Positions 24,701 through 32,599 of a DNA stretch of 34,301 bases are shown here, in pieces. Position 1 is the first letter of the stretch. Each line of letters opens with the position of its first letter. Made by a program: the position numbers and the translations under genes. This DNA comes from Prevotella sp. (GTDB lineage: Bacteria > Bacteroidota > Bacteroidia > Bacteroidales > Bacteroidaceae): positions 1 to 34,301 of the forward strand of contig JAFYZT010000030.1 of assembly GCA_017548605.1 (NCBI GenBank), in the 5' to 3' direction. The notes below the pieces were generated by a model. The model had not been told where the DNA came from and did not search any database. It saw nothing but the letters and a program-made list of their open reading frames with translations.

Positions 24701-25431
24701 AGTGAGATGACGCTCTCCACCTCTTTTACCTCAAAGAAATCGGCGGTGGACTGGTCTTTAGGGGCAAACTGCTCCACCTTCGGCCCACGGGCGAAGGCCA
24801 CATTGTCCTTGTAGGCAGAGAGGATGCGGTTGGGGTTTTCCTTTGTCGTCTTCTTGATCATCGCGAAGAGCGACGATTCCTTTTCTTCTCCGTCGATGAT
24901 GAAGGTGCCGCCGAAAATCTTATGGCGGCAGTGCTCGCTGTTAATTTGAGCGAAGCCGAATATTTCGGAATCGGTAAGCGGACGGCCCAACTGCTGTTCA
25001 ATATGGTGCAGGTAGTCAATCTCCTCGGCAGAGAGAGCCAGGCCCTCCTGTTCGTTGTACGCTTCCAAATCATCCACCTGACGGATAGGCTCGGGCTGGC
25101 GATGGGTGGTAAACACCTCTTGGTCCAGACCTCGGTACATGCGTTGGAGCATCGGGTCATGGTCGGCGTCCTCGCTGCTCACAGGGAAGAATTCCTCGAT
25201 GCGGCTGATGCCGGTGATTCCCATGTTTTGGGTGATTTCCACGGCATTGGTACTCCAAGGGGTTATCATCTCGCGACGCGGACCGATGAAAAAACCTTCC
25301 ATCGTCTCGCTGTCAATAACCTGCGCTTCGCCGAAGAGCCAGCAGAGTTTTTCGATGTCATTTACGTGGATAGGCTGTTCCGAACCTACTCCTATAATAC
25401 TGTCAGAGGGTGTTTTAAAAAAACGTATCAT
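21679..25431 (-). CDS. purL: phosphoribosylformylglycinamidine synthase, long form
   Basis: Purine biosynthesis enzyme converting FGAR, ATP and glutamine to FGAM. The single 1250-residue chain carries all domains, as in enterobacterial PurL, instead of PurS/PurQ/PurL pieces. Motifs: INSEHCRHK (163-171), AETHNFP (246-252) and GAATGTGGEIRD (260-271) of the first ATP-binding half, a related second half, then a class I glutamine amidotransferase domain with GICNGCQ (nucleophile C1091) and MPHLER (H1204, E1206). Cytoplasmic. Start ATG at 25431 follows a full consensus promoter. The last residues (EGARGRED) are encoded by the 165-bp repeat, so the natural C-terminus may have been replaced without touching the active site. 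The CHR genes lie 143 bases downstream on the same strand. Confidence 0.97.
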   Translation of the reverse strand: MIRFFKTPSDSIIGVGSEQPIHVNDIEKLCWLFGEAQVIDSETMEGFFIGPRREMITPWSTNAVEITQNMGITGISRIEEFFPVSSEDADHDPMLQRMYRGLDQEVFTTHRQPEPIRQVDDLEAYNEQEGLALSAEEIDYLHHIEQQLGRPLTDSEIFGFAQINSEHCRHKIFGGTFIIDGEEKESSLFAMIKKTTKENPNRILSAYKDNVAFARGPKVEQFAPKDQSTADFFEVKEVESVISLKAETHNFPTTVEPFNGAATGTGGEIRDRMGGGVGSWPIAGTAVYMTAYPRLKDDAGDDIILRDWEAILPVRQWLYQTPEQILIKASNGASDFGNKFGQPLICGSVLTFEHQEGEEKYAYDKVIMLAGGVGYGTRRDCLKREPQKGNKIVVVGGDNYRIGLGGGSVSSVDTGRYSNGIELNAVQRANPEMQKRAYNLVRALCEEEVNPVVSIHDHGSAGHLNCLSELVEDCGGRIDMAQLPIGDKTLSAKEIIANESQERMGLLIDEQHIEHVRKIAERERAPLYVVGETTGDAHFSFVQADGVKPFDLDVAQMFGHSPKTIMRDETVERHYEEVKYAEGAENPEKLDEYVERVLQMEAVACKDWLTNKVDRSVTGKIARQQCQGQLQLPLSDCGVVALDYRGKKGIATALGHAPQAGLANPEAGSVLSVAESLTNIVWAPLADGLRGVSLSANWMWPCRSQKGEDARLYRAVEALSDFCCQLKVNVPTGKDSLSMSQQYPNGDKIIAPGTVIVTSGGEVSDIRKVVSPVIVNDKNSSLYHIDFSFDELRLGGSAFAQSLGKVGDDVPTVANADYFAECFEAVQDLIRRGWVMAGHDISAGGLVTTLLEMCFANTTGGIHINLHDINGDIVKILMAENPGVIIQVSDKHKDELRAYFEELGIGYAKIGYPTPKERTLTVKKGDFEHSFDIDALRDVWYRTSYLLDRKQSRNGRARMRFDNYKQQPVDIVLNRHFSGRLSQFHLSADRNKRSGITAAIIREKGTNGEREMAYSLYLAGFDVKDVMMTDLISGRETLDDVNMIVFCGGFSNSDVLGSAKGWAGAFLYNPKAKEALDRFYARKDTLSLGICNGCQLMVELNLINPEHEQRAKMLHNDSRKFESAYLGLDIPENKSVMFGSLSGSRLGIWVAHGEGKFHLPESEDKYHVVAKYAYADYPGNPNGSDHSVAGICSADGRHLAMMPHLERAIFPWQCGWYPERRRNDEVTPWIEAFVNARKWIEKEGARGRED

Positions 25432-25463
25432 GTAAATAATGTATATGTTTGCTTATTTTTTGG

Positions 25464-25494
25464 CAAAGTTACGAATAAACGGGAGCAGAACAAA
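25464..25494 (-). promoter_or_regulatory. purL promoter
   Basis: Minus strand: TTTG -33 box (25494-25491), 19-base spacer, TAACTTTG -7 box (25471-25464), a full match to the Bacteroidetes consensus, 32 bases before the ATG. I see no purine-riboswitch-like fold in the short leader. Confidence 0.8.
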
Positions 25495-25643
25495 AAAATA
25501 ATCGATTTATTTTTATTGGAAACGTAGTCCGATTGATGCTTTTTCACCCCCCAATCAGCACTCTTTATACTGTTTTCCACCTATTATATAACCAATTAAC
25601 ACATATTAACAGTATGGGTAGGGCTCTTCGAATGGATTTGTAT

Positions 25644-25651
25644 TAATTTTG
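25644..25651 (+). promoter_or_regulatory. -7 promoter element of the LRR protein gene
   Basis: TAATTTTG, exact TAnnTTTG match, 113 bases before the ATG at 25765. No -33 TTTG at the right distance. The 333-base gap 25432-25764 otherwise holds the purL promoter and, from about 25709, G-poor degenerate repeats (AACTTACA, AAACTTAT, AACTCACA) running into the start codon. Confidence 0.5.
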
Positions 25652-25764
25652 TCGCGCAATTGAGATAGTGTACAAAAAACATACATGTAACAACTGTTCA
25701 TTTTATCTCTCAACCTAACAACTTACATATTCTGAAACTTACAAACTTATTAACTCACAAACTT

Positions 25765-28700
25765 ATGGAAAATATGAAAAAACTACTCTCCGTATTATTC
25801 TTCGGATTGCTGTTCGGGGGTACAGTGATGGCGGAAAACATCATCGTAAACGGCGATTTTTCCGGCACCGACCTGTCGGCATTCTATAAGGTAGCCAATA
25901 GTGTATTAAGCGGCTTGACCAGCGACGACATCGCTGTGATATCGAATAATCCATGTGCGACCATCGTCTCTGTAGATGATGCTGAGAGCAATTGGGACAC
26001 CCAGTTTTTCGTCGTTCTGCCCCAAACGTTGACGGAGGGAACCAGTTTCAGGTTTACCATGCGGGCAAGGGCCACCAGAGATGTGACCATCGGAAGTTGG
26101 CTTGAACCTGAAATGGGAAGGTATGAGACTTGGAAAGGGGTGGGAGATTTTGACCTGACCACTTCTTGGAAGACGTTCGTCAGTACGGGTGTCGTAGATA
26201 GCGATATGGCTGGGAAACAGGTCATCGCTTTCAATTTAAGCGGCACTGCCACCTATTATTTCGATGACTTCACTTTCGAAACGTTAATACCAGCCACGCC
26301 GGAACCTGTGGAACTGGTGACGAACGGTTCATTCACAGGAACAGACCTCTGGCTTTTCTCCAAGAGTGTCGGCAATGGTCCGGAACCCATAAGTAGTAGC
26401 GACATCGTTACCCAGTCGGGCAACTCATTTGTGAAAATCGTGTTGATAGATAATTCCGATGATCCAGACGGTAATGCATGGGATACCATGTTCTTCATCA
26501 AGTTGAACGATGAGGTCAAGGTGGGTGACAGTTACACTTTCTCCATGCGGGCCAAGGCCAGCAGGGCAGCGAGTATTTCCAGTCAGTTCCAACGTGAGCC
26601 CGGCCAGTATATTTACTGGAATGCGGTAGGAGATATGAACCTTACCACCGAATGGCAAACGTTTACCTATACGGGAACTCTTACTCAAGAAATGTTGAAT
26701 GGTTCGGACTTTGGCAATCCACAGACCATCGCTTTCGAATTGAATGTAGATCCAAACTCGAACACATATTATTTTGATGACATCAGTTTCATGGTGACGA
26801 GGCCTATAGAAACGGATTTGTTGTCACCAAACGTGGTTGACGGTCTGATATTCAGTTATGACGACCAGACGAACGAGGCTGCCGTGACAGCGTGTCCGCG
26901 TACGGGCGACGTAACCGTACCCGCCACCATCGTCAAAAATGAACTTCTGTTAGGCACAGGTTGGTATCAGACCGATACCTATTCTGTGACAAGCGTCGAC
27001 GATGCAGCATTCCAATACCAAAAACTGACAAGCGTGTCGCTACCCAATACTATCAAGAGTATCGGTAGCTACGCTTTCGCGAACAATTCACTGACAAGCA
27101 TCACCCTGCCGACAAGTCTGGAGACCATCGGGGATGGAGCGTTCTGTTACAATGACATCAAACACGTATCGTTCCCCAACGGACTGAAAACCATCGGAGC
27201 GAATGCATTCAGTTTCAACATGAATCTGTATGACTTGTGGATCCCGTCGAGCGTGGAGAGCATCGGAGAAATGGCCTTCTTCTTGTGTCTGAGATTAGGA
27301 ACCATCATCTGCAAGATGCAGACACCCATCGACTTGCCCGCAAACGTATTCTTCACGCCATTCAAACCAATCGACCTCTTTGTACCAAGTGGATGTAAGG
27401 AAGCCTTCGAGACGGCGGCAAATTGGGGCAATTTAAATGTCTCGGATGATAACGTGACGTACATGACCAGGAGCGGAATACGTTACCTGCATTATGTTGC
27501 CGATGACCACTTGGAGGTGCTGCCCGACGACTATTCCGGCGTCATCACCATACCACAGTTAGTTCTTGAGAGAGATAGAATCACGGGTAACGTAACTCGT
27601 ATGCCTGTGACGGCCATACGCGACATGGCATTCTTTAATTGCGGCGATCTGACAGGTATCACCTTTAGTAGCACCTCGAGTTCGCCCTCCAATGTGACAA
27701 GCATCGGTATGATGGCGTTCGATTCTTGCTTAGGACTGACCAGTATCACCTTCCCCGCTTCCTTGACCACCATCGGCGACGGCGCATTCCAAACTACAGG
27801 ACTGACCAGCGTGACCATTCCCCAAAACGTGACAAATATCGGTGTGGCACCCTTCGCATTCTGTAATAATCTGACATCAATAGAGGTCGATGTCAATAAC
27901 CCCAATTACGACTCACGCAACAACTGCAACGCTATCATACAGAAGGAGGGAGATGTTCTCATACAGGGATGCCCAAACACTATCATTCCTAACAACGTGA
28001 CAATAATAGACAAAAAGGCTTTTTACGACTTCTCCGGCCTGACAGAGATAAACATCCCCGAAAGCGTGACAGTCATCGGCGAAAGTGCCTTCATTGGGAC
28101 GGGCCTGACGGAAATAACCTTCCCAGAAGGGTTGCAGGTGATAGGAACAAGCGCGTTCTCATATTGCGAAAACTTGAACACAGCTATCATCCCATCGACG
28201 GTGATATACATCGGTGACAATGCGTTCTACAACTGTTCGAACCTGACAACGGTGTATAGCTATGCTATGACACCACCGGAAATCAGCGGGAATACGTTCA
28301 GCAATGCTGCCAACGCAACATTGTATGTGCCGTATGGTTCGAAGAGAACGTATCAGGCGGCTCCCTATTGGCAAGACTTCGGGAATATCGTATCAATAGG
28401 TGATGTCACCGATGTGACCCTTACTATTGGCAATGCGGAAGTAGGCACCTTCGCCAGCCCTTACGACCTGAACTTCTCGAATGTCACGGGCATGAAAGCA
28501 TATATTGCCAGCGGATACAACCACGATACGGGTAAACTGCTGCTCACACGTGTCACTGAGGTGCCTGCGGGAACGGGCCTCTACGTAAAGGGTACGAAAG
28601 GAACTTATACCATTCCTGTGCAGGAGACGTCGATGTATCTGCACAACATGCTTGTGGGCGTGACGGGTACCACTGTCGTAGTATATCCCACCGATGCCAC

Positions 28701-29007
28701 CGGCGATTATTCCAACTATATCTTTGCCAGACAGAGTGGTAAGGTAGGTTTCTACCCGGCGTCACCGAGCGGGACAGAAATTCCAGCAGGAAAAGCATAC
28801 CTCACGATACCCACATGGGCGGTGTCTGCTCAGGCTGGTCCCATCTTGCTGGAATTTGATGATGAGGAGACTACAGGAATTACGAACACTGAGTGTCTAT
28901 CACCGAATGAAGGTACCTGGTACACAATCGATGGTCAGAAACTTGATGGCAAACCGACGCAGAAAGGTGTTTATATCGTGAACGGAAAGAAACAAGTAGT
29001 AAAATAA
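25765..29007 (+). CDS. BspA-like leucine-rich-repeat surface protein
   Basis: Large exported protein of 1080 residues. Signal peptide 1-23 (an inner ATG at 25774 is an alternative start). Two related beta-sandwich domains (about 25-172 and 182-344) share NGxFxGTDL near their start, MRA(R/K)A in the middle and YYFDD(F/I) near the end; they resemble carbohydrate-binding modules. TpLRR (LRR_5) repeats form two blocks (about 405-545 and 610-860), with units such as LTSITLPTSLETIGDGAF. A C-terminal beta domain (about 885-1035) resembles that of the FISUMP protein. The last 30 residues (WYTIDGQKL ... GVYIVNGKKQVVK) look like a type IX secretion signal. BspA relatives act in adhesion and host or community contact; the role here is inferred. 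A small KxYxxP gene follows. Confidence 0.9.
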   Translation: MENMKKLLSVLFFGLLFGGTVMAENIIVNGDFSGTDLSAFYKVANSVLSGLTSDDIAVISNNPCATIVSVDDAESNWDTQFFVVLPQTLTEGTSFRFTMRARATRDVTIGSWLEPEMGRYETWKGVGDFDLTTSWKTFVSTGVVDSDMAGKQVIAFNLSGTATYYFDDFTFETLIPATPEPVELVTNGSFTGTDLWLFSKSVGNGPEPISSSDIVTQSGNSFVKIVLIDNSDDPDGNAWDTMFFIKLNDEVKVGDSYTFSMRAKASRAASISSQFQREPGQYIYWNAVGDMNLTTEWQTFTYTGTLTQEMLNGSDFGNPQTIAFELNVDPNSNTYYFDDISFMVTRPIETDLLSPNVVDGLIFSYDDQTNEAAVTACPRTGDVTVPATIVKNELLLGTGWYQTDTYSVTSVDDAAFQYQKLTSVSLPNTIKSIGSYAFANNSLTSITLPTSLETIGDGAFCYNDIKHVSFPNGLKTIGANAFSFNMNLYDLWIPSSVESIGEMAFFLCLRLGTIICKMQTPIDLPANVFFTPFKPIDLFVPSGCKEAFETAANWGNLNVSDDNVTYMTRSGIRYLHYVADDHLEVLPDDYSGVITIPQLVLERDRITGNVTRMPVTAIRDMAFFNCGDLTGITFSSTSSSPSNVTSIGMMAFDSCLGLTSITFPASLTTIGDGAFQTTGLTSVTIPQNVTNIGVAPFAFCNNLTSIEVDVNNPNYDSRNNCNAIIQKEGDVLIQGCPNTIIPNNVTIIDKKAFYDFSGLTEINIPESVTVIGESAFIGTGLTEITFPEGLQVIGTSAFSYCENLNTAIIPSTVIYIGDNAFYNCSNLTTVYSYAMTPPEISGNTFSNAANATLYVPYGSKRTYQAAPYWQDFGNIVSIGDVTDVTLTIGNAEVGTFASPYDLNFSNVTGMKAYIASGYNHDTGKLLLTRVTEVPAGTGLYVKGTKGTYTIPVQETSMYLHNMLVGVTGTTVVVYPTDATGDYSNYIFARQSGKVGFYPASPSGTEIPAGKAYLTIPTWAVSAQAGPILLEFDDEETTGITNTECLSPNEGTWYTIDGQKLDGKPTQKGVYIVNGKKQVVK

Positions 29008-29055
29008 CCAAAATATCAATAAATAACCAATAAAACAATGCCCAAAATACCTTTT

Positions 29056-29071
29056 CTCCCCTTCGGGGGAG
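29056..29071 (+). repeat. UUCG-loop hairpin between LRR and small protein genes
   Basis: CTCCCC (29056-29061) pairs with GGGGAG (29066-29071) around a TTCG loop, the very stable C(UUCG)G type. No T-run follows, so it may protect or separate the transcript rather than end it. Confidence 0.6.
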
Positions 29072-29094
29072 TTAAAGAGGGCTTTTAGAAAACA

Positions 29095-29292
29095 ATGAAA
29101 AAAGAGTATTTAGAACCGAAATCTAAAATTTGCTTGTTCTATCCATCATTGATGGATGATGAAGGTGCAGAAACGACCTCTGCAGGCGTATATGACGAGC
29201 CAATAGGTAGTGAAGCTGAGATATTAGGAAACTCCAATAGTTTATGGGAGGAAGAGACTATTTCTAATCCTAATCCATTCTCAGAGAACTGA
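29095..29292 (+). CDS. small KxYxxP protein, acidic tail
   Basis: Product of 65 residues, unknown function, beginning KKEYLEPKSKI and continuing with an acidic Ser/Glu/Asn-rich tail containing SLWEEE. It shares the pattern K-(K/R)-x-Y-x-x-P-(K/Q)-(S/T)-K-I, the acidic tail and a late Trp-Glu with the protein at 9147-9347. Like that one it directly follows a large secreted protein with a GKK-V-(V/I)-K tail. No signal peptide is visible. The ATG at 29095 is the only sensible start. A strong hairpin closes the unit at 29333-29368. Confidence 0.65.
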   Translation: MKKEYLEPKSKICLFYPSLMDDEGAETTSAGVYDEPIGSEAEILGNSNSLWEEETISNPNPFSEN

Positions 29293-29332
29293 TTCTCAGG
29301 AATCACCTCTAACCCTCAGATCATATTTAAAC

Positions 29333-29368
29333 GGATTGCATGAGTCCATCATCGGATTCGTGCAATCT
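29333..29368 (+). terminator. hairpin terminator after the LRR / small protein unit
   Basis: A 15-bp stem (29333-29347 with 29354-29368, three G-T pairs) with a 6-base ATCATC loop, followed by a T-rich stretch (GTTTTGTCTTTT). Confidence 0.7.
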
Positions 29369-29379
29369 GAATTGTTTTG

Positions 29380-29424
29380 TCTTTTAATCTTCTAATCCTA
29401 TAATCTTTTAATTTTCTAATCTTT
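29380..29424. repeat. TAATCTTTTAATTTT-type simple repeat
   Basis: Degenerate 8-10-base units (TTTTAATCT, TCTAATCC, TATAATCTTTTAATTTTC). The same units occur at 30430-30498 and, in reverse orientation to each other, inside the two 165-bp repeats (about 14609-14638 and 21655-21685). Confidence 0.75.
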
Positions 29425-29462
29425 CCCCTTCTTGGTTAAAAATCTATAATCTGCACACCTGT

Positions 29463-29495
29463 TTTGCGGTTTTCTGCGTTATATGTGTACATTTG
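29463..29495 (+). promoter_or_regulatory. promoter of the OmpA-like lipoprotein gene
   Basis: TTTG -33 box (29463-29466), 21-base spacer, TACATTTG -7 box (29488-29495), 36 bases before the ATG at 29532. Full match to the Bacteroidetes consensus. Confidence 0.8.
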
Positions 29496-29531
29496 CAGCG
29501 AAACAGATTATCAACCAACAAAAATTGAAGT

Positions 29532-30365
29532 ATGAAAAAGAATGTATTTATCATGTCGTTGATGGTAGGTGCCATTGCACTCAGTGGCTGCTCCAGTAGC
29601 AAAGAGTTGCTGGCATGCCAGGAGGAGAACAGAACCATCATGAACAATTTCCAAGACGCGAAAGAACAGCTTGCAGCGGCTACCACACGTGTGGCCAGCC
29701 TCGAAGAACAGCTGGCACAGGCAAAACGTGACTATGCACGACTGCAGCGCACACTTGACCTGAGCCTGACCAATACCAGCCAGAATAATGTGAGCATTGA
29801 CAAATTGGTCGATCAAATTAATGAGTCGAACCAGTACATACGTCACCTTGTGGAGGTGAAGAGCAAGAGCGATTCTCTTAACATGGTGCTTACTAACAAT
29901 CTTACACGGTCGCTCAGTAAGGAGGAACTGCGCGAGGTGGATGTGCAGGTGCTCAAAGGTGTGGTGTATATCTCGTTGGCCGACAACATGCTGTTCCGCA
30001 GTGGTGGCTATGAGATTAACGACCGCGCGGCAGAGACCTTGAGCAAGATTGCCAAAATTATCATGGACTATAAGGACTACGATGTGCTCGTAGAGGGTAA
30101 TACCGATGATGTGCCCATCTCACGAGAGAACATCCGTAACAACTGGGACCTCTCCTGTCTGCGTGCCTCAAGCGTGGTTCAGTTCCTGCAAAATAATTAC
30201 GGCGTAGACCCGAAACGTCTAACAGCAGGTGGACGCGGTGAATATAACCCGCTCACCGACAACAGCACCGATGTGGGCCGCCAACGCAACCGCCGTACGC
30301 AGATTATCATCACGCCGAAACTCGACCAGTTCATGGAACTCATCGAACAGGCTCCTGAGAGTTGA
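29532..30365 (+). CDS. OmpA-family peptidoglycan-binding lipoprotein
   Basis: Outer-membrane lipoprotein of 277 residues that should tether the envelope to peptidoglycan. Lipobox LSGC (C20); a long coiled coil (about 25-120; repeated EEQLAQAKRDYARLQ-like segments); then an OmpA C-terminal domain (about 135-270) with VEGNTDDVPI, LSCLRASSVVQFL, RLTAGGRGEYNP and RQRNRRTQI, which contain the Asp and Arg that bind diaminopimelate in the family. The layout (lipid anchor, coiled coil, OmpA domain) is typical of Bacteroidetes. Single-gene unit with its own consensus promoter and a terminator directly after. Confidence 0.92.
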   Translation: MKKNVFIMSLMVGAIALSGCSSSKELLACQEENRTIMNNFQDAKEQLAAATTRVASLEEQLAQAKRDYARLQRTLDLSLTNTSQNNVSIDKLVDQINESNQYIRHLVEVKSKSDSLNMVLTNNLTRSLSKEELREVDVQVLKGVVYISLADNMLFRSGGYEINDRAAETLSKIAKIIMDYKDYDVLVEGNTDDVPISRENIRNNWDLSCLRASSVVQFLQNNYGVDPKRLTAGGRGEYNPLTDNSTDVGRQRNRRTQIIITPKLDQFMELIEQAPES

Positions 30366-30387
30366 TGTCCCCTTGCGGAAACTCCAA

Positions 30388-30427
30388 AAAAAATCCCAAT
30401 AGACATTCCTACCTATTGGGATTTTTT
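30388..30427. terminator. bidirectional terminator between OmpA-like gene and cysE
   Basis: A 15-bp perfect stem (30388-30402 with 30413-30427) with a 10-base loop. The stem ends in an A-run on one side and a T-run on the other, so it works for both converging genes. Confidence 0.88.
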
Positions 30428-30429
30428 GC

Positions 30430-30498
30430 TCTTTTACCTTTCTAATCTTTTAATTTTCTAATCTTTTAATCTTTTAATTTTTTAATCTTTTAATTTTA
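30430..30498. repeat. TAATCTTTTAATTTT-type simple repeat
   Basis: About eight degenerate units of 7-10 bases reaching the cysE stop codon. Same family as 29380-29424. Confidence 0.75.
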
Positions 30499-31395
30499 TC
30501 ATATTCCTGCTCCGTCGGTGAATGACACGTCCTGCGCCTTGCTTTGTAACAGGCGCGAATGGGGAGCCACACTGTGAGTAAGCCACACGTTACCACCTAT
30601 GATGGTATCGTGGCCGATAGTGATGCGTCCCAGCAACGTGGAGTTGGAATAGATGGTTACCCGATCTTCGATGATGGGATGGCGCGGAGTGTCGTCGTCA
30701 CGACGTAAGGGGTCGCCTTGGATGCTACGTGCTCCCAGTGTGACACCTTGGTATAAGGTCACGTGGTGGCCGATGACGGTAGTCTCGCCAATGACGACAC
30801 CAGTTCCGTGGTCGATGGAAAAAAACTCACCGATGGTGGCACCGGGGTGGATGTCAATGCCAGTGGCGGAATGGGCCATTTCTGTGATGATACGGGGCAA
30901 CACGGGCACGTCCATCACATGTAACTCGTGGGCCATACGGTAATGGAGCATAGCCTGTACCACGGGGTAGCAGAAAATAACCTCGCTCATTGTATGCGCT
31001 GCAGGGTCGTTGTCGAAGATGGCGCATACGTCGGTATACAGCATCCGCTTTACCTCGGGTAGACGATCAATAAAACGCAAGGCTTTCTCTGCAGCCATGT
31101 CTTTCATACATGCGCAGTCGGATTGAAGGAAACGTAGGGCAAACAATATCTGCTCTTCAAGAAGGGTACACAGTCGCTCCAACTTTACGCCGGTGTGGTA
31201 CTGACGCATGGCTTCCTGATCCTGGCGCTGGTCGAAATAACCAGGAAAGACAAGCTCACGCACCAATCCAACAATGGCGGAAAGGGTCTCCACCGACGGC
31301 AATGACGTGGTAGCACAAGGTATGCGCTCCGCCTCAAATGGTGCATCCTGTGATAAAATGGACACATTCTTTTCGAATAATTCTCTATCAGTCAT
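30499..31395 (-). CDS. cysE: serine O-acetyltransferase
   Basis: Transfers acetyl from acetyl-CoA to L-serine, first step of cysteine synthesis; cytoplasmic. The 298-residue protein has a helical N-terminal part (about 1-170) and a left-handed beta-helix of hexapeptide repeats (about 178-275). IDIHPGATIGEFFSIDHGTG (180-199) holds the catalytic D195-H196 pair; VIGETTVIGHHVTLYQGVTL and IGHDTIIGGNVWL are further hexapeptide turns. The long N-terminus matches the epsilon-type form of Bacteroidetes. ATG at 31395 is preferred to an in-frame GTG at 31419. The gene lies 30 bases after the aspartic protease gene on the same strand and is probably co-transcribed with it. No cysteine synthase gene is in the window. 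Confidence 0.93.
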   Translation of the reverse strand: MTDRELFEKNVSILSQDAPFEAERIPCATTSLPSVETLSAIVGLVRELVFPGYFDQRQDQEAMRQYHTGVKLERLCTLLEEQILFALRFLQSDCACMKDMAAEKALRFIDRLPEVKRMLYTDVCAIFDNDPAAHTMSEVIFCYPVVQAMLHYRMAHELHVMDVPVLPRIITEMAHSATGIDIHPGATIGEFFSIDHGTGVVIGETTVIGHHVTLYQGVTLGARSIQGDPLRRDDDTPRHPIIEDRVTIYSNSTLLGRITIGHDTIIGGNVWLTHSVAPHSRLLQSKAQDVSFTDGAGI

Positions 31396-31425
31396 TTGTA
31401 TCTTGAAATTCTTCGTCACTCATCA

Positions 31426-32595
31426 CTACCTCACACTCACTACCTCATGCAGTTGTCCTTGCGTATCACGCACCAAGAAGGTGTGTTCCCTGCCCTCGAT
31501 AAAGGGATAACGCTGGAATTCGGAAAACGAACGGATGGGACGTCCGTCAATCTGTACTATCACATCACCTTGACGAAAGCCGTTACTGTAATGGATGCTG
31601 CCTTCCCAAACCAGACCCACGCAGGGGAGACCGTTCTTGGGCACGAAAGCGATGTCCATCTGTTTGTTACTCACCATCACGGCTTGCTCGCCATTGTAAG
31701 GTTGGAAGGTGAAACGCTTGCGCCTGGGGTTGACGATGAGACTGCCATAGCGGAACAGCTCGCCACCTATGCGTGAATAACCCTGAGTAGTCATCGTATG
31801 GTAATCGTTGAAAAAGTAATCACCCAACTGAAAACCATCGAGCCACAGAAAGGATACTTGGTCGGCACGCTCGGTTCCGAAGGTGCCGATGGCACGGTGA
31901 CCATGACTGCGACCTTCCACCTGGCTGGCAATGGCGGGAACCTTTTCCTCGAAGAGAGACAGACTGCGGCTACCCATTACATACAGACGACGGCTGCCAG
32001 TGTCGAACAGGGCTTCATCGGAACAGCCGGGGTAGGGCGTCAGACGGACATTGGGTACAAAGCGCAGTAATCGGTATTTGAAACGGTAACCAGACTCCTG
32101 GTCGAAAAAGTCGCGTATGTCGGTTAGGATAAGATAGCCCTGACGGGTGTCAATCTTGGCGTTCAGCCCTTTATTGAACAGGTCGAAACCGATGCAGGCA
32201 TCGTATTTGGGATGAGTGGTATGATGACGAAGCAGCGAACCGCTGTAACCTCTGATGGTGAGATGGCCGATGCGGAAAGTGGGGAAGGACACTGCCTGGA
32301 TGGTGTCGATATGGCCATTGGCATCGCGCGACTGTACCTTACCCAACACACGGCCGTAAGGCATGTCGCCGTTGGAATAAGCAATACCCTGGCTCGAACC
32401 GGTGTCGAGGTTAAACCGGTAACGCCGACCGTCGATGATGGCACTGATATATACCTGATCGTCCTCAAACTCGATGGGGATGGTGTCAACAAAATGCTGA
32501 GCCGACAGTTCGAAGTCGAGGTTGTAACGGTACATCTGTGCATGAACGGGCAGCATACCGCCAAAAATGATAAGTAGAACGAATAAACGTTTCAC
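31426..32595 (-). CDS. exported two-lobe aspartic protease-like protein with PDZ domain
   Basis: Secreted protein of 389 residues. Signal peptide 1-20. Two retropepsin-like lobes: LDTGSS at 63-68 with ACIGFDLFNKG near 133, and FDTGSR at 197-202 with RIGGELFRYG near 275. Two DTG(S) motifs in one chain give the layout of pepsin-type enzymes, in which each lobe donates one catalytic Asp (D64, D198), but the sequence is of the bacterial gag-asp family. A PDZ domain follows (about 305-385; FRQGDVIVQIDGRPI). Related clan proteins with PDZ domains are common hypothetical proteins in Bacteroidetes. The start is GTG (32595-32593); no nearby ATG would keep the signal peptide. Proteolysis is likely but substrate unknown. 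Confidence 0.82.
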   Translation of the reverse strand: MKRLFVLLIIFGGMLPVHAQMYRYNLDFELSAQHFVDTIPIEFEDDQVYISAIIDGRRYRFNLDTGSSQGIAYSNGDMPYGRVLGKVQSRDANGHIDTIQAVSFPTFRIGHLTIRGYSGSLLRHHTTHPKYDACIGFDLFNKGLNAKIDTRQGYLILTDIRDFFDQESGYRFKYRLLRFVPNVRLTPYPGCSDEALFDTGSRRLYVMGSRSLSLFEEKVPAIASQVEGRSHGHRAIGTFGTERADQVSFLWLDGFQLGDYFFNDYHTMTTQGYSRIGGELFRYGSLIVNPRRKRFTFQPYNGEQAVMVSNKQMDIAFVPKNGLPCVGLVWEGSIHYSNGFRQGDVIVQIDGRPIRSFSEFQRYPFIEGREHTFLVRDTQGQLHEVVSVR

Positions 32596-32599
32596 CTTG

